A stretch of 64,000 nt of DNA from Cyclina sinensis. Its lineage: Eukaryota > Mollusca > Bivalvia > Venerida > Veneridae. The translations under genes and the position numbers were made by a program. Where the stretch lies: assembly GCA_012932295.1 (NCBI GenBank), contig JAAONU010000001.1:36549449-36613448 (forward strand), read 5' to 3'. Below the pieces are notes generated by a model. The model did not search any database and had not been told where the DNA came from. It worked only from the letters and a program-made list of their open reading frames with translations. Shown one piece after another: positions 1 to 13,705 of the stretch; the first letter of the stretch is position 1; every line of letters begins with the position of its first letter.

Positions 1-266
1 TTCTAGTTTTCTTTCTAAATTCAAAGTGTAAACTTAATGAGCTCAATTTTAATCATATTGTACAATTTAATGACAGAGTTGCAGCCTCTGTATCAGTAAT
101 GATATCCTTCACATTGATAGCCTTGTTCATAGAGAGAAAAAATGGACACAAGAAACAAATGCTATTGAACTTCCACTGTGATGTATTATGCATATTTGGA
201 ATCTTTTCAGTTTTAGTGAGCTGTTTGGTTTATTTTTTTTAACTGTCTCCGGTTTTTGTATTCCAG

Positions 267-3200
267 GCCCTGTTACTGCTAAACCAGCTCACAAGGAACA
301 ATGCAAACATTCAGAAAATTGTTGCATTTGAGAATGCTTTTGAAAGACTTCTAGACATCATCCATGAGGAGGGTGGAATAGATGGAGGTAAGATATTTCA
401 TACATTTTATTCTTATTATGAGGCATCATTTAAGACAAAGATGTAAAAAGCGTGCACTGGTGAAAAAAATTGAAGGTTTGGCAAGGTGAAAAATGTACTT
501 TTCCTGTAGAAAGAATCTTACTGAAGTGGTGAAAAGATTACACATGGCATATGTATTATAAATGTATATTTCATTTCAAAAACAACTTTTTATGATATCC
601 ATATTCTGCCATTTGTGAGTGTTTCCAAATGCAGAAGAAGTAGGTTTAGTGCCTTATATAAACAGTATAATGTAACATCTTGATTAATCATTGATGATTG
701 TCCAAGTTTTGCAATATGAGTTCTTGAATCTCAGACTTGTATTGGTTTAGCCACTTTTAGTAAATTTACTATCTCTCTTGCAGGTATTGTTGTAGAAGAC
801 TGTTTGATTCTGTTGCTAAATCTCCTCAAGAATAATTCTTCAAACCAGAACTTCTTCCGAGAGGGCAGCCATGTGAAATATTTGACCCCATTCTTTGTCC
901 TCGAACAGGACCAGCATAGGTCACAGGTGGGCTGGTCGGCACAGAAAGTCTCCAATATACACCTTGTATTACAGGTAGAAATTGTAGAAGTTTCCTACGA
1001 ATATGAAATATGTAATTATCTGTTTAGAATATAACAAGATATTGATAGGAATAAAGAGAAAGTACATGTGTAACTTAATATATTCTTATGAAAAGCCAGT
1101 CCTAACAACAGTAATAATTTTATAATTGATAATAGTAATGATTAAAGAAGTCAGATTTCTAGAATCTTTCAAAAAAGGAGACCAAAAATATTTTGTTTTG
1201 TTCAGAAATACACAAAAATGGTATTATGGATAAAAAATTCAACAAAAATTATGCTTACGATCCTGTACATTTCAGCTTGTGAGGTCACTGGTTTCACCAA
1301 GTAACCCACAACAGTTAACCAGTAATTGTCAGAAAACCATGTTCACATGTGGTGAGTACTTAACTGAATATTTATGATTATCAAGTGACTATTGATTGTG
1401 TTTAAATACTATCCTCCATTCAAATGTAGTAAATGATTGTTGCGAGTTTATGTGCTAAACATGTATAGCTTTCACTTGCTTGGAAGGTTAGAATTCATAG
1501 AAATTTATTGAGAAGGCAACAAAATACAGTTAATTGTTAGAGAAGAGTAATGTTTACTGTCTCAATGAAGTAGTTAGAATATCCAGTTATTTATCCATGT
1601 AAGTGAACTAATTATCATCCTCATAATCAGATTGTTTATTTTGTTTTTTAAATGCATTTTTGATACCTTGGATGAATGGTACCATTTTATCATTGATCAG
1701 TATTGAGATAATTGGCTTATTGTACTGCAGGTTTAGTTCAGCAGTTGTGTACCATTCTGATGGCAAGTGGGGTTCCTGCTGATGTTCTTACAGAGGTAAT
1801 GTACTTCTGTTATTACAGACAGTTTCTTGCTATATTTTGGTGACAGGTATGTAACCTGTATAACAAAAATGGTCAATTTCTGTACTTTTTTTAAGATTGA
1901 TTTTTAAGAATAAACTATGTACAGTTGAAGTCATGATTTAAAAAAATATGGTGTAGTAAATAAACATCCATTCAAAATTTTTTCTTAGCATAAGAGATGC
2001 AGTACAATGCAGTACAACAAAAAAATGCAAATATTATTATAAGATTCTATGCCAATTCTAAGAATCACATTCTGAAAGCTTTTGTGAATGTTCAATGGAA
2101 GCTTGCTTGTTTTTAGATTTTTGTGGAATAGAAGAACAAAATAGCATCCATGTAAATATTGAGTTTGGAAATGAATAAAAGCCTTCCTCACAAGGCTTTT
2201 CATTTGTTTATAGCTCAGGACATCCATCTGGACTGTAGTTGCATTTATGCTATCAACTGTTTTTTCATTTTTTGTTGGAAATGTTGGAAATCTAATATTT
2301 TTTTGTGTTTTTAGAATTAACATTACTCCATTGGAAATGGAGGGCATGTTCTATAGAAATATGTTTGTTATTGATTACTTCCTTTGTAATCAGATGCACA
2401 TATTAAAACAATAACTATTTATGTTTTAGACAATTAACACAGTTGCAGAGGTAATCAGAGGAAATCTTCAGAATCAGGAGTATTTTGCATCTGTCATGGC
2501 ACCATCTAACCCTCCAAGGTAAGGTAACAGTGTTAAATTGCAAAAGGGTTTGGCTATTATGTTTTACAAGAAGCATTGTCAAAATGCCCAGTGCCTGATT
2601 CTTGACTTTGAAGTTGCTCATTGGAATCCAGTCAGGGATGTAAGTCTCTCCTTGGTTTGCCACATTATACACCTTTGGCTTAGGTACTGTTTTGAGCCCA
2701 GGAGGCAGTCATCAGCATCAGATGTGTTTGATATAAGTTGCAATAACTTGTTTCCCAAAAGATGTAAAATAAATCATTTGAATTTTATTTTAATTACAAA
2801 TGAGCCTGCTGTGAAATTGGAACAAATTTGTTAAAAAATAAGGAAAACTTGCTGTACACATGAAAGGGCTGATTGATTATTCTTGCTGTTTATTGAAAAG
2901 GGGCTTTTAGGAACAACTGTTATTATTTTGCTACTGTAGATGATTTGTTAGTAAGGTTGTTTTAACTAACTGTAGTTGTTTTTTTTTCAAAGCTATCCTA
3001 GTCAGATGTATGTATGTTTCTTTTATAAGATGGGGATCTGTTATCCCTTTTTCCTAAACCATGAATTATTATCCCATGGGGAAAATAGCTTTGAATCTGG
3101 CTTATCTATTCTTGTATCTTAACCCCTGTAATGTAAAAAAAAGACTGGTGAACAATGGAGGATGTTTATACCATTCAGTTTTCAGTATTGCTTTAATTTT

Positions 3201-6200
3201 CTTTTTAAAGGTATTGTGTAGCTCACAGAAGAAAAAAGCTTGTAGTTGCTAAGTTGATGTGCTTGGTTGTTGAAAAATTCATTACATGTTTAGTATATCA
3301 GGCTAATATAGTGTTAGAGCTGAGATTTTCTGTAAATTTCAGTGAAGGTTGTCTTATTTATTAGCAATACTTTAAGGATTTTTTAAACTGTGTTAAGAAT
3401 TATCCACCATCTGTAATTACCAGATAATTGTTTTTACTGAATCACAATGCAGCTTGTATATTTCAGACCTGCTATTGTGGTGCTTCTTATGTCCATGGTG
3501 AATGAGAAACAGCCGTTTACACTCCGCTGTGCCGTCCTTTACTGTTTTCAGTCATTCCTGTATAAAAATGAAGTTGGTCAATCACAGATAGTGCAAACAT
3601 TGTTACCTACATCTGCTGATGGTAAGTGTAGAAATGTTAATATAAAAACATAAGTATAAGTAAACCTCTTTGCTCTTTTATACATGTACATGCCATTTAT
3701 TATATATTGCTTTACCACAACATAATTCTGCAGTTATAATTTCTGGATATTTTGGGTAAGTGATTTCAGCTCTATCAGAATTTTTGGAAAAAATGCATAA
3801 TTATGTGAGCTGAAAGGCATATCATGCCTAAGCCCTTCATTTGACCTGACCATTTATTGGAGAAAGATGGCAGCTTCCTGTTAGCCTAGTACTAGCTGTT
3901 CTAGGAATGATTGTTTAACTTTTAAAACCTTCATAATTAAAATAGTAAAAAAAAGGCACCACTGTAAACAGAAGAAAAACTAGAAATAGAAGAAAGAAAA
4001 CCAGTATTATCTTTAGATTACTTATATGTTGTTTAGCCTATATCTTTGTGTTTGCCTTCTTTTAAATGGAGTCAGTAAGCATATATATTTCTTACATGTT
4101 TTTTGTTTTGTTACAGTGAACACTATCTCAGCAGGCCAGTTACTGTGTGGTGGACTGTTTAGTGCTGACTCAATGTCCAACTGGTTTGCAGCAGTAGCCT
4201 TACTAAATGCTATCTCAGATAACCCAACACAGAAGGAACAGTTGTTACGAGTACAACTTGCCACTAGTCTCGGGAATCCCCCAGTCTCCCTGTTACAGCA
4301 ATGCTGTAATATACTTACTCAGGTACAAAATGTTTATAGTTTATTTGTTTTGTATATCAGAGATAAAAGCACAATTTCCTTCTGTGTATTATGATATTGT
4401 GCAGTGTGAGGAGATATTCAACAAATGTATACATCTCAGTGGAACATAAAAAAGTCACATGGAAAGTTTTGTTTCATTTCAAACAGATGACTAACTACAT
4501 AGCTAGACTGCTACATAAACATAGTCTGTATAAGTTGACATACTGGATGTCAGCTCTGATACATAACAATAATACTGAAAAATATTGACTTCATGGTTAA
4601 GATAAAACAGAGAGTAAGGGAAATTTTATTTTGTGAATGCAGTAATTCAGAACATTGTTGTGCCAGTTCTTGTTTCAGTTTTGACTTTTGATGATTTAAG
4701 GTTATTGACCAGTATCATATGCATGGATGACATTTAATAAATCCAAAAAATTAACCTTGTGACAATCTATTGACTCGAATAGAACTAATTTTATTATCTT
4801 GACATGTTATATGTAAATAAAATCACATCAGTTGATGAAAATGAAAATATTAATTTGTCAGCTAATTTAACAAGCACATTTATTGTTGCAGCTGTTGTAC
4901 AATTTTGTGGTGTTTATTTACAATATTTCAAAAATGTCAGACCATTATAGCAGAGAGATCCACATTAATAATTTTGAATTTTTCAGGGTGGTCGTGTACA
5001 GACTAGACTGGGTATTCTGATGTTGCTGGCTACATGGATGGCTGATTGTACTACAGCAGTAGCTCACTTCCTCTTCAATACAGCTAATGTTCCTTATGTA
5101 TCCTTTGTTTTTACCTTCATTAATTTTCATAAAGCATTCAAATAGGATATCTACTTGTATTTAAAGAAAAAAGAACATTTAATAAAGCTTGTACAGTTAA
5201 TTTCTGTTAATAAGACATCTTGGATTACTTCAGAAACAAGCAAGAGTTTGTTAGTTGTAAGAACAGAAGTCTATGATTTAGAACAAAAGAGTTCTGCTTT
5301 TAAGACCTGTTCATTAACAACACCTTAACTGGTTTTATTAACAGGACTTTACTGTATTCAGTAGTAAATCAGTAAAAAGTGGTATTACAAATCTTACCTG
5401 ATATTTATACATGGAAAGTTTGTAGACAGTATACCTAAATCTTGTTCTAATAATAACATCCTTGACAGTAACAAAGATGATCTCTCAGGTGTGTTCATCA
5501 GATGGAGATGAGAATGAGCAGAATGTACAGGGACTATGTGCCTTCCTACTTGGTATATGTTTACTGTATAATGATGACCAGAATGAAACATTCACTACGT
5601 AAGTACCTACAGGTGTAATCTTTCTTACAGATAGTACAATCTATTTTTCAGTTTGAATATATTCAGGTGTATTGTTGGTGCGGGTTTCTCTTATGACAAG
5701 CATCCCCCCAGAGGGTAGTTATTTTTGGTTTTGGAGGATAGTGCAAGATACAGAAAGTATCCGATTCCAGAGACATTCCTAGTTCTTTTACATGCTCAGT
5801 GGATGACACTAATACACAGGACCATGGTTTATGTCTTGGATCTAACTCAAGACCAAAGGATAACCAGTGCAGTGCATTAGCATGGCATCATTGATCCACC
5901 CCACCAATAGTACAGTTGACAAAACTAATGGACTTCATCATCTTGAAGTTTCTGGCCAGAGAAGATTGTGGCATGGTCAGATTTATCTGCCAACTTTGTA
6001 TCAGAACCTAGTAACTTTCCATGTTACATTACTGCTTTAAGTAATAGATCATATTAAGCAAATTCTGAATGGTAAAGAAGGATTACAGTGAACAAAATGA
6101 ATTTAGAAATACTCAGTGCAATCTTGCTTACCCAGAAGATAACCTAAATTTTGAATAGCTACGTATATTAAATATTTGTGCCATTTTAACAAACTTGCAA

Positions 6201-9200
6201 CATTTCTTTCCAAAACATGGAAGTTTATAATACTTCACTAAACACAAACTAATGGATGGTGTCAGTTGCATGAGAAGTGTGTTTTATGGCTTTTAAATTT
6301 TTGTACAAATACTGGCTTAAAAATGAGTTCGTAGGAAGCTGCTTACATAACATTTTGGATGTCAGTATGTATCAAGATAACAATTGAATGTAATATCAAT
6401 GTACTAAATCAATGAAGTCCACATTGAGAATTTCTGTACATCTGCTTGTGTTCTGATATGCAGTCACACAGATATTTAAAGCATTTAACTTTCTGTTTTG
6501 AGATTATGAATTCAAATTTTATCAGCAGAATTTCAGATGTAATCCATTGGAGCAGGTACTGGTTTAAACTCTGGAAATCAACCCTTGAGGGAGATTAATA
6601 TTTATAACAATGCAAGATTACTGATGATTTAAAAAAAAGTTTATTTCTTATTTAAGTTTTTATTTGTATTTTCAGAGCTTCACTACGGCAGATTATAGAA
6701 AAACGGATTGGCCTAGAACTTTTCACCGACAAGCTCACTCAAGTCACGAAGTCTGAGAGCTATACACGAGCCATTAAAAAGCCCCACATAGATTATAAAC
6801 ATGCAAATGAAGTTGTCTTCGACTATGAATTTGTTAGATTATTTAAAAGTGTAGAACGTAAGTATGAAAAACAGATCATTTTATTCTTTTAAAAATAGAA
6901 CCATAGTTTTTTGGTGTTAGAAGCAGCACGGCAACAGTTTATCTATTCAAATCCCACCAATGGTTAGAGACTATCATTTTCTATGTAACACTTTTATTGT
7001 GAATATTGTATCTACTAGGAAGCAGTCATTTAACAGGATTAATATAAACAGGAACAAGATGCTTCCAAATATTTGTAAAGTTAGAACTTACAGCAGAAGT
7101 GAAGAAAGTATTGTATGTGGTTTATTATCTGAAATACTGAATTTTACACTTGTCTTCAGATTGATAAATAAGTTAGAGGGACATACGCAACAGTTACTGG
7201 AAAATAAACTGCATATCTGTTTTATTAACTCATTCATTAGAAAATGGGCAGAGAAATTGGTTAGTAAACTGGTTGGATACCCAGGAACTGACCGCCGGGA
7301 TATGACCTTGGCTGTTAAACTGGCATTAAACCCCAATAAAACCAAACTAAAACCAAACCATTAGAAAATGGAAAAACATCTTATGTAATGACACCTTTGA
7401 CGTCAGATGATGATTCATTCAGTATTATTCACATTTATGTGATTTGAAAGAAACCAGATATTCTTTATTTCAGGGTATACCTGTTCAATTTGATTTGATC
7501 ATTTAAATAAGAAAGTTGGTCATTTGGATTTTTTTAAAAGAAGTCTTCTGAATGTACACCAGGATTTCAGTCTCAGATTTTGATATCTGTTGTACATTTG
7601 TATCACTGTTCCAGACTTGTGAATGTTTATGTTTCAGATGACATATTGAAGGCATTGTCAACCAACAACAGGGAAGACAGTAAAAAACAGCTAGCCAACC
7701 TTAAAGAACATGAAAGTATTGTAACTCAGTATAAAGATTTAATACAGGAACAGGTGAGTGTACACATTGCTTGTTTGTTGTTTTCATAAAATGCTCACAA
7801 AAAAAATGAAAATTTATCATAATTCTATGTTGTTTTACGTACATTACCATACGTTATCAGCTTTACTGTAGACAGATTGATCAGATTACTTTTATGGATG
7901 TCACAGTGTCATTATTGTGTGACTTTTAGTCTATGAATTTTTTCTTACTAAAGAGTAGCAACAGATATGATTCAGTTGTCATCCGAAAAAGCTGTACATA
8001 ATTTGTCAGAGGTTCATTAGTGGTGTTAGCATTTATTTATGCTTTATTCATGCTTATTTCAGATGTAGTTAGGTAACAACTTGTTTTGAGGGCTGAGTTC
8101 TTACTCTACTTTCAGGATGAAAGGCTGGGAGAGACAAAGGCACAGTTAGAAAATATACAGACAGAGTATAACAAAGCAAAGAAACAAATAGAAGATTATG
8201 CTCAACAAATACAGCAATTGAAAGACCAAAATGCTTTACTAAAAGCAACAAAAGGTAAAAAAAATTGTGTAAACTTTATGAAATGAATGAAAATGAAATA
8301 AGTTTCTTGCTGAGATATTATTGACCAAGTAATTTTGAGATTAGAATTGTCATGGTAACATCCACTTAATATAAAAGGTCAAATATTTTAGTATGCTGCA
8401 GGTTATATGGGAAAAGAAGCAATTGCTTACAACAGAGGATAGTAGTGTTAATTACTGGTCCTTCAGAATGAATGTTTGCTTAGCAACCACTATGCTTGAA
8501 TGATTGTAAGACTGTGAAACCAGTATAAAACTACTGGTCTGAAGTTTCGATTTTACAGGAAGTTTTTAAAGTTGCATGGTGCAGAGAGAATGAACTTTGT
8601 TGTATGAAAAAATGTTTTTAGAATCTTGTCACTCACAGTGCAGTATGTTTTATTATTTTTCCCAGGTTCAAAAGCTGCAGATTTAGACAGAGAAGAAGAA
8701 GTTAGAAATTTAAATGAAAGAATAAATAGTTTATCATTACAATTAACAGAGAAAGAATCACATATAGACAAATTAGTAAGTATATAATAATGTTATTGTA
8801 TCCATAATGTTTTATCTGTAGTCCCTGAAGAAAAATAAATAACCTTTTTCTTGTAAAATGAGTCCTTTTGAGTTCTTTTTTAATTTGTAATAATGATAAA
8901 GTTTTACAAGTTTATACAATTATACAATATTATATGTATAGCTTGAACTTTCAATAAGATTATGTCAGCTCTTAAGCCTAAATGTGACATTGCTTTTTAA
9001 AAAAAAAGTGTTTTTAGCATAGGCAGTCTTTTTCTCTTCTGAATTTCTGTATACATGTACTTATAATTTGTTAAACAAACCGGCTGTTCCCTTGTGGCTG
9101 ATTCTTGAAAAGCAAGACTGGCATTTTGTACTGAACTGTCATTATCACAGTATGAAAGCAGAAGCTTTAGATGAGATCACAAATTAAAGTACAATTGAAA

Positions 9201-12200
9201 TGCAAATGAACGAATCACACTAAAATAAAAACAAAATTAAGATGTGTTTTGAAAACATTCCTTCCTATCAGTACAATTTGCTAGGACCAAAATATGCAAT
9301 GAAATGAAAACAGTTTCTATAAAAAACTGATGATGTTCATTGCAAAATCAGTGAATCACGTTTTGACTATTCATGTAGTTCTTTTCACTCTTCTCCATAG
9401 AAAACAGATTTATCAGTGGCAGAGGCAAGAGTAGGTGCTCAGGACCTGGGCGAGGAGAATAAAGAAAACAATCCTAGTGAAACAGCAGTGTTACAACAGA
9501 CAGTGAATAGATTAAATATGGATTTACATGAACTACGTGTTGTTGTGTCAAATAAAGATGCTGAGATTCAAAGACTTAGTTCCGAGTGTTCACAGTTACA
9601 AACTCAGTTACAAGAAGTGGTAAGTGTTTAGTATAGCTTTCCTGTTGGTTTGAATAAGAGAATAGTACATGCAATGACTGTTGAAATAAGAGGGACATTG
9701 ATGAAAAGTTCTAGAAAACATTAGATAGAGCTTTGACATTGGCTTAACTGAGTGGGGATTTTCTTCCCAATGCTCACTGCAATATGGATTCTTGAAGCAG
9801 TCTAAGGAGAATTTATAGATGATACTTAAAACCACTTAAGTTTACTTGGAACCATTTATAAATTGGCATTAAAGAGTTGAGGTTGAGATGGACATTTATT
9901 TTACACCTGCTGGTAGTGGGGTCTACAATCCCGCCCGTCTGTCCGTCGCGTAGTCAGTCAGTCCCAAAACATTTCCAGGCTATAACTTCACTATAGATTG
10001 CAGTAGGTCAAGTGCTGCTTTGTTCGACCGAGCTCAGACTTCACCATGGATTGCAGTATAAAGGACAGATTTCACTGGGTTGAAAATTGTCAGAGTATTC
10101 TGTTTTACTGACATTTTCATAATCCATCCTTTAGTTTTAACTTGACCTTTTCCCCCTTTGTCTAGCACAGGGTGGTATTGTTAGGGGTATTAATCACATT
10201 CAGTGATAGCTCTTGTTCTGAATGAACTCAGTTTGCAGCTATAATTTTGATGATAGAGCTGTTTGACTTTATTAAGCAAAACCTTTTCTTCAGCAATCAT
10301 TACCAGCCAATACCAATGAAGAGTCAAATGCCAAAACAGCCAGTCTCTCTGAAGAAGTTACTAAACTAACTGAAGAGAGAAACACTTTACAGGAAAGAGT
10401 GAAAAAAGCTAATGAAGAAAATCTAAACCTCATAGACAAAGTTCATGTAAGACATTTTTATGATTTATCAGTAGTGCAAGCAAGATTTCATTAGTTATTA
10501 TGTTACAGGTTTCTTTCATTCTAAATAGTTAACAGGATTGTATGGAAGAGGAGTAGAATAAGAGATAAAAGAGCTTTATTAGCATGTTAACTTTACATAA
10601 ACAGGCCCATCATGTACTAAAGAAGTTGTTGAATGATTTTGTCGATGAACTTGGTGTACATATAAGTAATAGGTTTATCAATGCTTTACATTGCTTGAAT
10701 AGGTAATGTTACCATCTAAAATTAATTATGATATACTGAAAGGTCAAGGTTAACAAGATGTTAATGCTTTATGCTCTTTTCTCTACCCAGTGGTTCTCCA
10801 ATTAACATTACCCTCCAAAATTGATGAGATTCTTGAAGGTCAAGGTTAAGGCATTTATGAATAGTGTATTTTTTTTAAATCCCCTTCTGCAAAGTGGGGA
10901 GGGGATTATAGGAATGGCCTCCGTCTGTCAGTCTGTCCGTCCTTAACACTTTCGTGTCCGCTCCATAACTTTTAAACCGCTGAAATTTTTTTGAAATAAC
11001 TTGGCACAAGTGATCACCATTATGAGACGATGTACAGAGCGCAATAATTGGGTTGCTACCCCAAGGTCAAGGTCACACTTAAAGGTCAATTGTTAAAAAG
11101 TCTACATTTCGTGTCTGCTCCATAACTTTGAAACCGCTGAAAATTTTTTGAAATAGCTTGGCACAAGTGATCACCATTTTAAGGCGATTTGCAGAGCACA
11201 ATATTTGGGTTGCTACCCCCAAGGTCAAGGTCACACATGAAGGTCAAGTGTTAAAAGTCTACATTTCGTGTCCGCTCCATAACTTTAAAACCACTAAAAA
11301 ATATTGAAATAACTTGGCACAAGTGATCACCATTATGAGATGATGTGCAGAGCACAATAATTGGGTTGCTACCCACAAGGTCAAGGTCACAGTTAAAGGT
11401 CAAATATCCACATATCACGTCTGCTCTGTAACTTACTAACTTGGCTAACGAAAAGTTTTTTAATTACTATGCACAAATGATCACCACTATGACACGATGT
11501 GCAGAACCCAGCTTCAAGATTAATACCCCCAAGGTCAAGCTTAAATGTTCTCCATAACTTTTTGACTTAATAGAAGATTTTAAATAACTTGGCACAAATA
11601 ATTACTATCATGAGACTATGCGCTTATAATATGCATGGCACAACATCAAGGTCATGGTTTGTTGAAGGTCAAGATGTACATATTCATGTCTGCTGTGGAA
11701 GGGGATTTAGACGTCCTTCAGACTGCTTTGTTCCCTTTTTATTTTGTTATAGGAGACTGTGACCTGTATGTATGCTTTGGTTCAATGTTAAATTTGTCAA
11801 CATAAATTAATATTTTTGGCTTTCTTAGAAAATGGAAGATGAATTATCAAGAAAAGACAGTGAGAAAGACTCAGTGAAAGAAGAACTGGAAACACTGAAG
11901 AAGGAACAGGAAGATTTACTGGTGCTGTTGGCTGACCAAGACACAAAAATTTACAAATATAAACAGAAATTAAAGGAACTTGGGCAAGAGGTGAGTAGAA
12001 GAGCACTGGTAAATCATACATATTAGATACTTTATAGAAGAAATATATCAAACATGAACGGTAACAGGGGGTTTCGGATAATGTATTACATATACAGATT
12101 TTTAGTTGATTTCAAACTACTTCATGTTTCAAAATTACTCCTATATGTGGCACAATGAACAAATCTTAGAATTAAAGAACAGAATACTTGTAGATTTGAA

Positions 12201-13705
12201 ATTGTTTTTCTGAGTATTACAGCACTTGCAATATTGATTCTGTTTTGTTTTACACACATATTAAGTATACTTACTCCATGTAAATATTTACATGTGTGCA
12301 AACTCACAAGAATGTTTGTAAAGTTTGTGTATGACTGTGACAGGAAGTGGAGAATGCAAAAGTTCCATTTATTGATTTTCCCTGCTTATTTTAAGGGAAT
12401 ATTCAGTCCTTGACATGAAATATATTCTTTTTTTTTTACACAAGATTGAGGAGGTAACAACAAATCTTTTATTTCCATTTGCTTCAACCGATTTATTCCT
12501 TGCTTTAAAGTTCAATTCTTATATGTGGGTGTTGGAAATTTGGAATGATTTTACCTTTTTGTTTAGAATATTCTTTTTTGATAGTTGATTTATAATGGTA
12601 AAGTTTTAGCATTTTTCTCTTGCATTTGATACATTATTTTGTAATGAAAGAATAGTGGAGTTGAAAAAGTTACAGGTTAAGTGAAATTAATTTCATTTTA
12701 ATAGCAAGAAAAGTTACCCTATATACAGCTTATGTATACATATGTCCTGCCTTTTTCCAAACTTCTCCTTGTGTATGTAAAAAGAAAAAAAAGAATGATA
12801 ACTGTATCCCTGAATGGAAACTGCAGACCTTCTTTACAAAAGATGAAGTTTTAAAAAGTCTGTTGCCTCTTTTTATTAGTTTGAAAGTTTAGCACAGTTG
12901 TTATACAAGTCTAGAATCTTTACTGGGAAAGTCAAATAGTGTTTTGTGGATTGTTTTGGTAAGATTGCAGGGAAAAGAACACAGCTGATTTTGTTTCTTT
13001 TTCCTGTAGGGGTGTCTTTGAGCCCTTTGATAACCTTATCTTTTGTATGGAAGCTTGTTTCAGCAAACTCATATTAAGATCAATTTCCTTTTATATGTTT
13101 TTAATACTGCATGTTCAGTAACTTGTCTTTGAGCAAGCTTTTTTTATTTTATGTTCAAAGAACTTGTTGTTAGAAAATCTCTGCAAAACTGGGCATGACA
13201 GCAGTCTTATTTTGTAAATTTTATCTTTTTGTCTTACTTGCTTCATAACTAGTCAGTTTACAAAATATATAGTAAAATTAGTAGGGGAACGACAGAAAGG
13301 CTATCAGTCATGAAAGTTGTTGATAAATACTTTAGTGATCAAAATAAATGTATTCTCTATATTGTGAACTTGGAATAGTACAGTAATAGTTGTTTAATGA
13401 ATACTTAAGATTTATTGAGAAGAGTGGAAAGATAATAGCTGTTTAAATGGAGTTGTTATGTGTGTGTGTCACAAAGCTACTGTAGCAAGAGTAAAATGTG
13501 TTTGTAATCTATATATGCCAGTTATTTATTAGAACAGGTTGTGCTAGATACCGTATTTTACTTAATGCATCTCATTTTTATCGGGTAAAGTTTAAAACAA
13601 TTTTTAAGGTTATGTCATAATTATATGACATGTGTAACTCCATTTCAGGTTGAGGAGGATGATGACGATGATTTTGATGATGAAGATCTTGAGGATGAAA
13701 GCTGA
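267..13705 (+). CDS. USO1: USO1 / p115 general vesicular transport factor, 3' 17 exons (5' end outside window)
   Basis: USO1/p115 is a long homodimeric tether. It links COPI/COPII vesicles to cis-Golgi membranes through Rab1, golgins and SNAREs. The exons I assign are 267-387, 784-974, 1276-1351, 1731-1795, 2430-2518, 3467-3621, 4117-4322, 4987-5097, 5477-5598, 6676-6857, 7638-7753, 8116-8254, 8666-8775, 9401-9619, 10294-10446, 11829-11990 and 13649-13705. They sum to 2274 nt (757 codons plus TGA) and every junction keeps frame. Exons 1-10 encode the armadillo-like globular head, with near-vertebrate blocks such as KIVAFENAFERLLDII, PPRPAIVVLLMSMVNE and KEQLLRVQLATS. Exons 11-16 encode a heptad-rich coiled coil, and the last exon is almost all Asp/Glu. 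About 190-200 N-terminal residues should lie upstream of base 1. All introns look major-type except 5098-5476. Identification is by recalled family sequence. The orthology is secure. Confidence 0.97.
2683..2785 (+). mobile_element. SINE 3' fragment in USO1 intron 5
   Basis: 'ggtactgttttgagcccagg' and 'atataagttgcaataacttg' followed by 'atgtaaaataaat' match the body and tail of the SINE at 41245-41610. The tRNA head is missing. Confidence 0.5.
5098..5476 (+). other. U12-type (minor spliceosome) intron of USO1
   Basis: The donor reads GTATCCTTT from 5098, the textbook GT-subtype U12 5' splice site. A TCCTTGAC branch element lies at 5459-5466, with the branch A at 5465. The acceptor AG ends at 5476, 11 nt downstream, which is typical U12 spacing. 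There is no long polypyrimidine tract. Using the nearer AG at 5468 would put a TAA in frame. Using 5476 gives an uninterrupted protein whose length matches the vertebrate protein across the junction (VPY then MISQ). Confidence 0.88.
5640..6660. other. USO1 intron 9 (5599-6675), repeat-rich
   Basis: This intron contains a moderately GC-rich patch at 5690-5900 that looks like a degraded dispersed repeat. It also holds a SINE-core-like phrase (ggtactggtttaaactctgg) at 6555-6574. No exon-like ORF fits the phase of its flanking exons. Confidence 0.4.
6960..7365 (+). repeat. Dispersed retroposon-like repeat in USO1 intron 10
   Basis: The segment ends in 'ctgttaaactggcattaaaccccaataaaaccaaac', with an A-rich simple tail. 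That is the usual look of a short mollusc retroposon 3' end. A 134-codon ORF covers it, but the ORF has no recognisable domain and is out of place between USO1 exons, so I treat it as chance. The left boundary is not defined. Confidence 0.35.
8116..11990 (+). other. USO1: USO1 coiled-coil tail exons
   Basis: The five exons at 8116-8254, 8666-8775, 9401-9619, 10294-10446 and 11829-11990 carry most of the tail. They are rich in Glu, Lys and Gln with leucines at heptad spacing, as in the parallel dimeric tail of p115. Four of the five end in phase 0, so exon skipping here would preserve frame. This part is much less conserved than the head. Intron 10447-11828 carries a 157-bp tandem repeat. Confidence 0.9.
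10880..11720. repeat. Intronic tandem repeat, about 157-bp period, with AAGGTCAAGGTCAC motifs
   Basis: Successive 'ctccataactt' anchors occur at 10961, 11118 and 11275 (157 bp apart each time), then at 11424 and 11550 in decayed units. Each good unit contains 'ggcacaagtgatcacca' and 'aaggtcaaggtcaca'. The left end has a short hairpin (ccccttctgcaaagtgggg). A related unit with the same hairpin style lies at 61710-62110, and a partial relative lies at 9895-10215. The family is dispersed, probably bivalve-specific, and shows no coding capacity. Confidence 0.75.
13649..13705 (+). other. USO1: USO1 terminal coding exon: acidic tail and stop
   Basis: Eighteen codons plus TGA follow an acceptor at 13648. 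Fifteen of the 18 residues are Asp or Glu. In p115 the acidic C-terminus binds GM130 and giantin and is regulated by phosphorylation next to it. The exon is separated from the last coiled-coil exon by a 1.66-kb intron (11991-13648) in which I see no other exon. Confidence 0.95.

Noticed and set aside
1985..2672. ORFs of 120 and 85 codons on the - strand
   Set aside because: They overlap USO1 exon 2430-2518 and intron sequence, with no domain or codon signal.
5459..5468. Alternative 3' splice site at the AG ending 5468
   Set aside because: It would begin the exon with an in-frame TAA, and it is too close to the branch A.
6960..7364. 134-codon ORF in USO1 intron 10
   Set aside because: No recognisable domain, ends in a retroposon-like tail, and does not fit exon phases.
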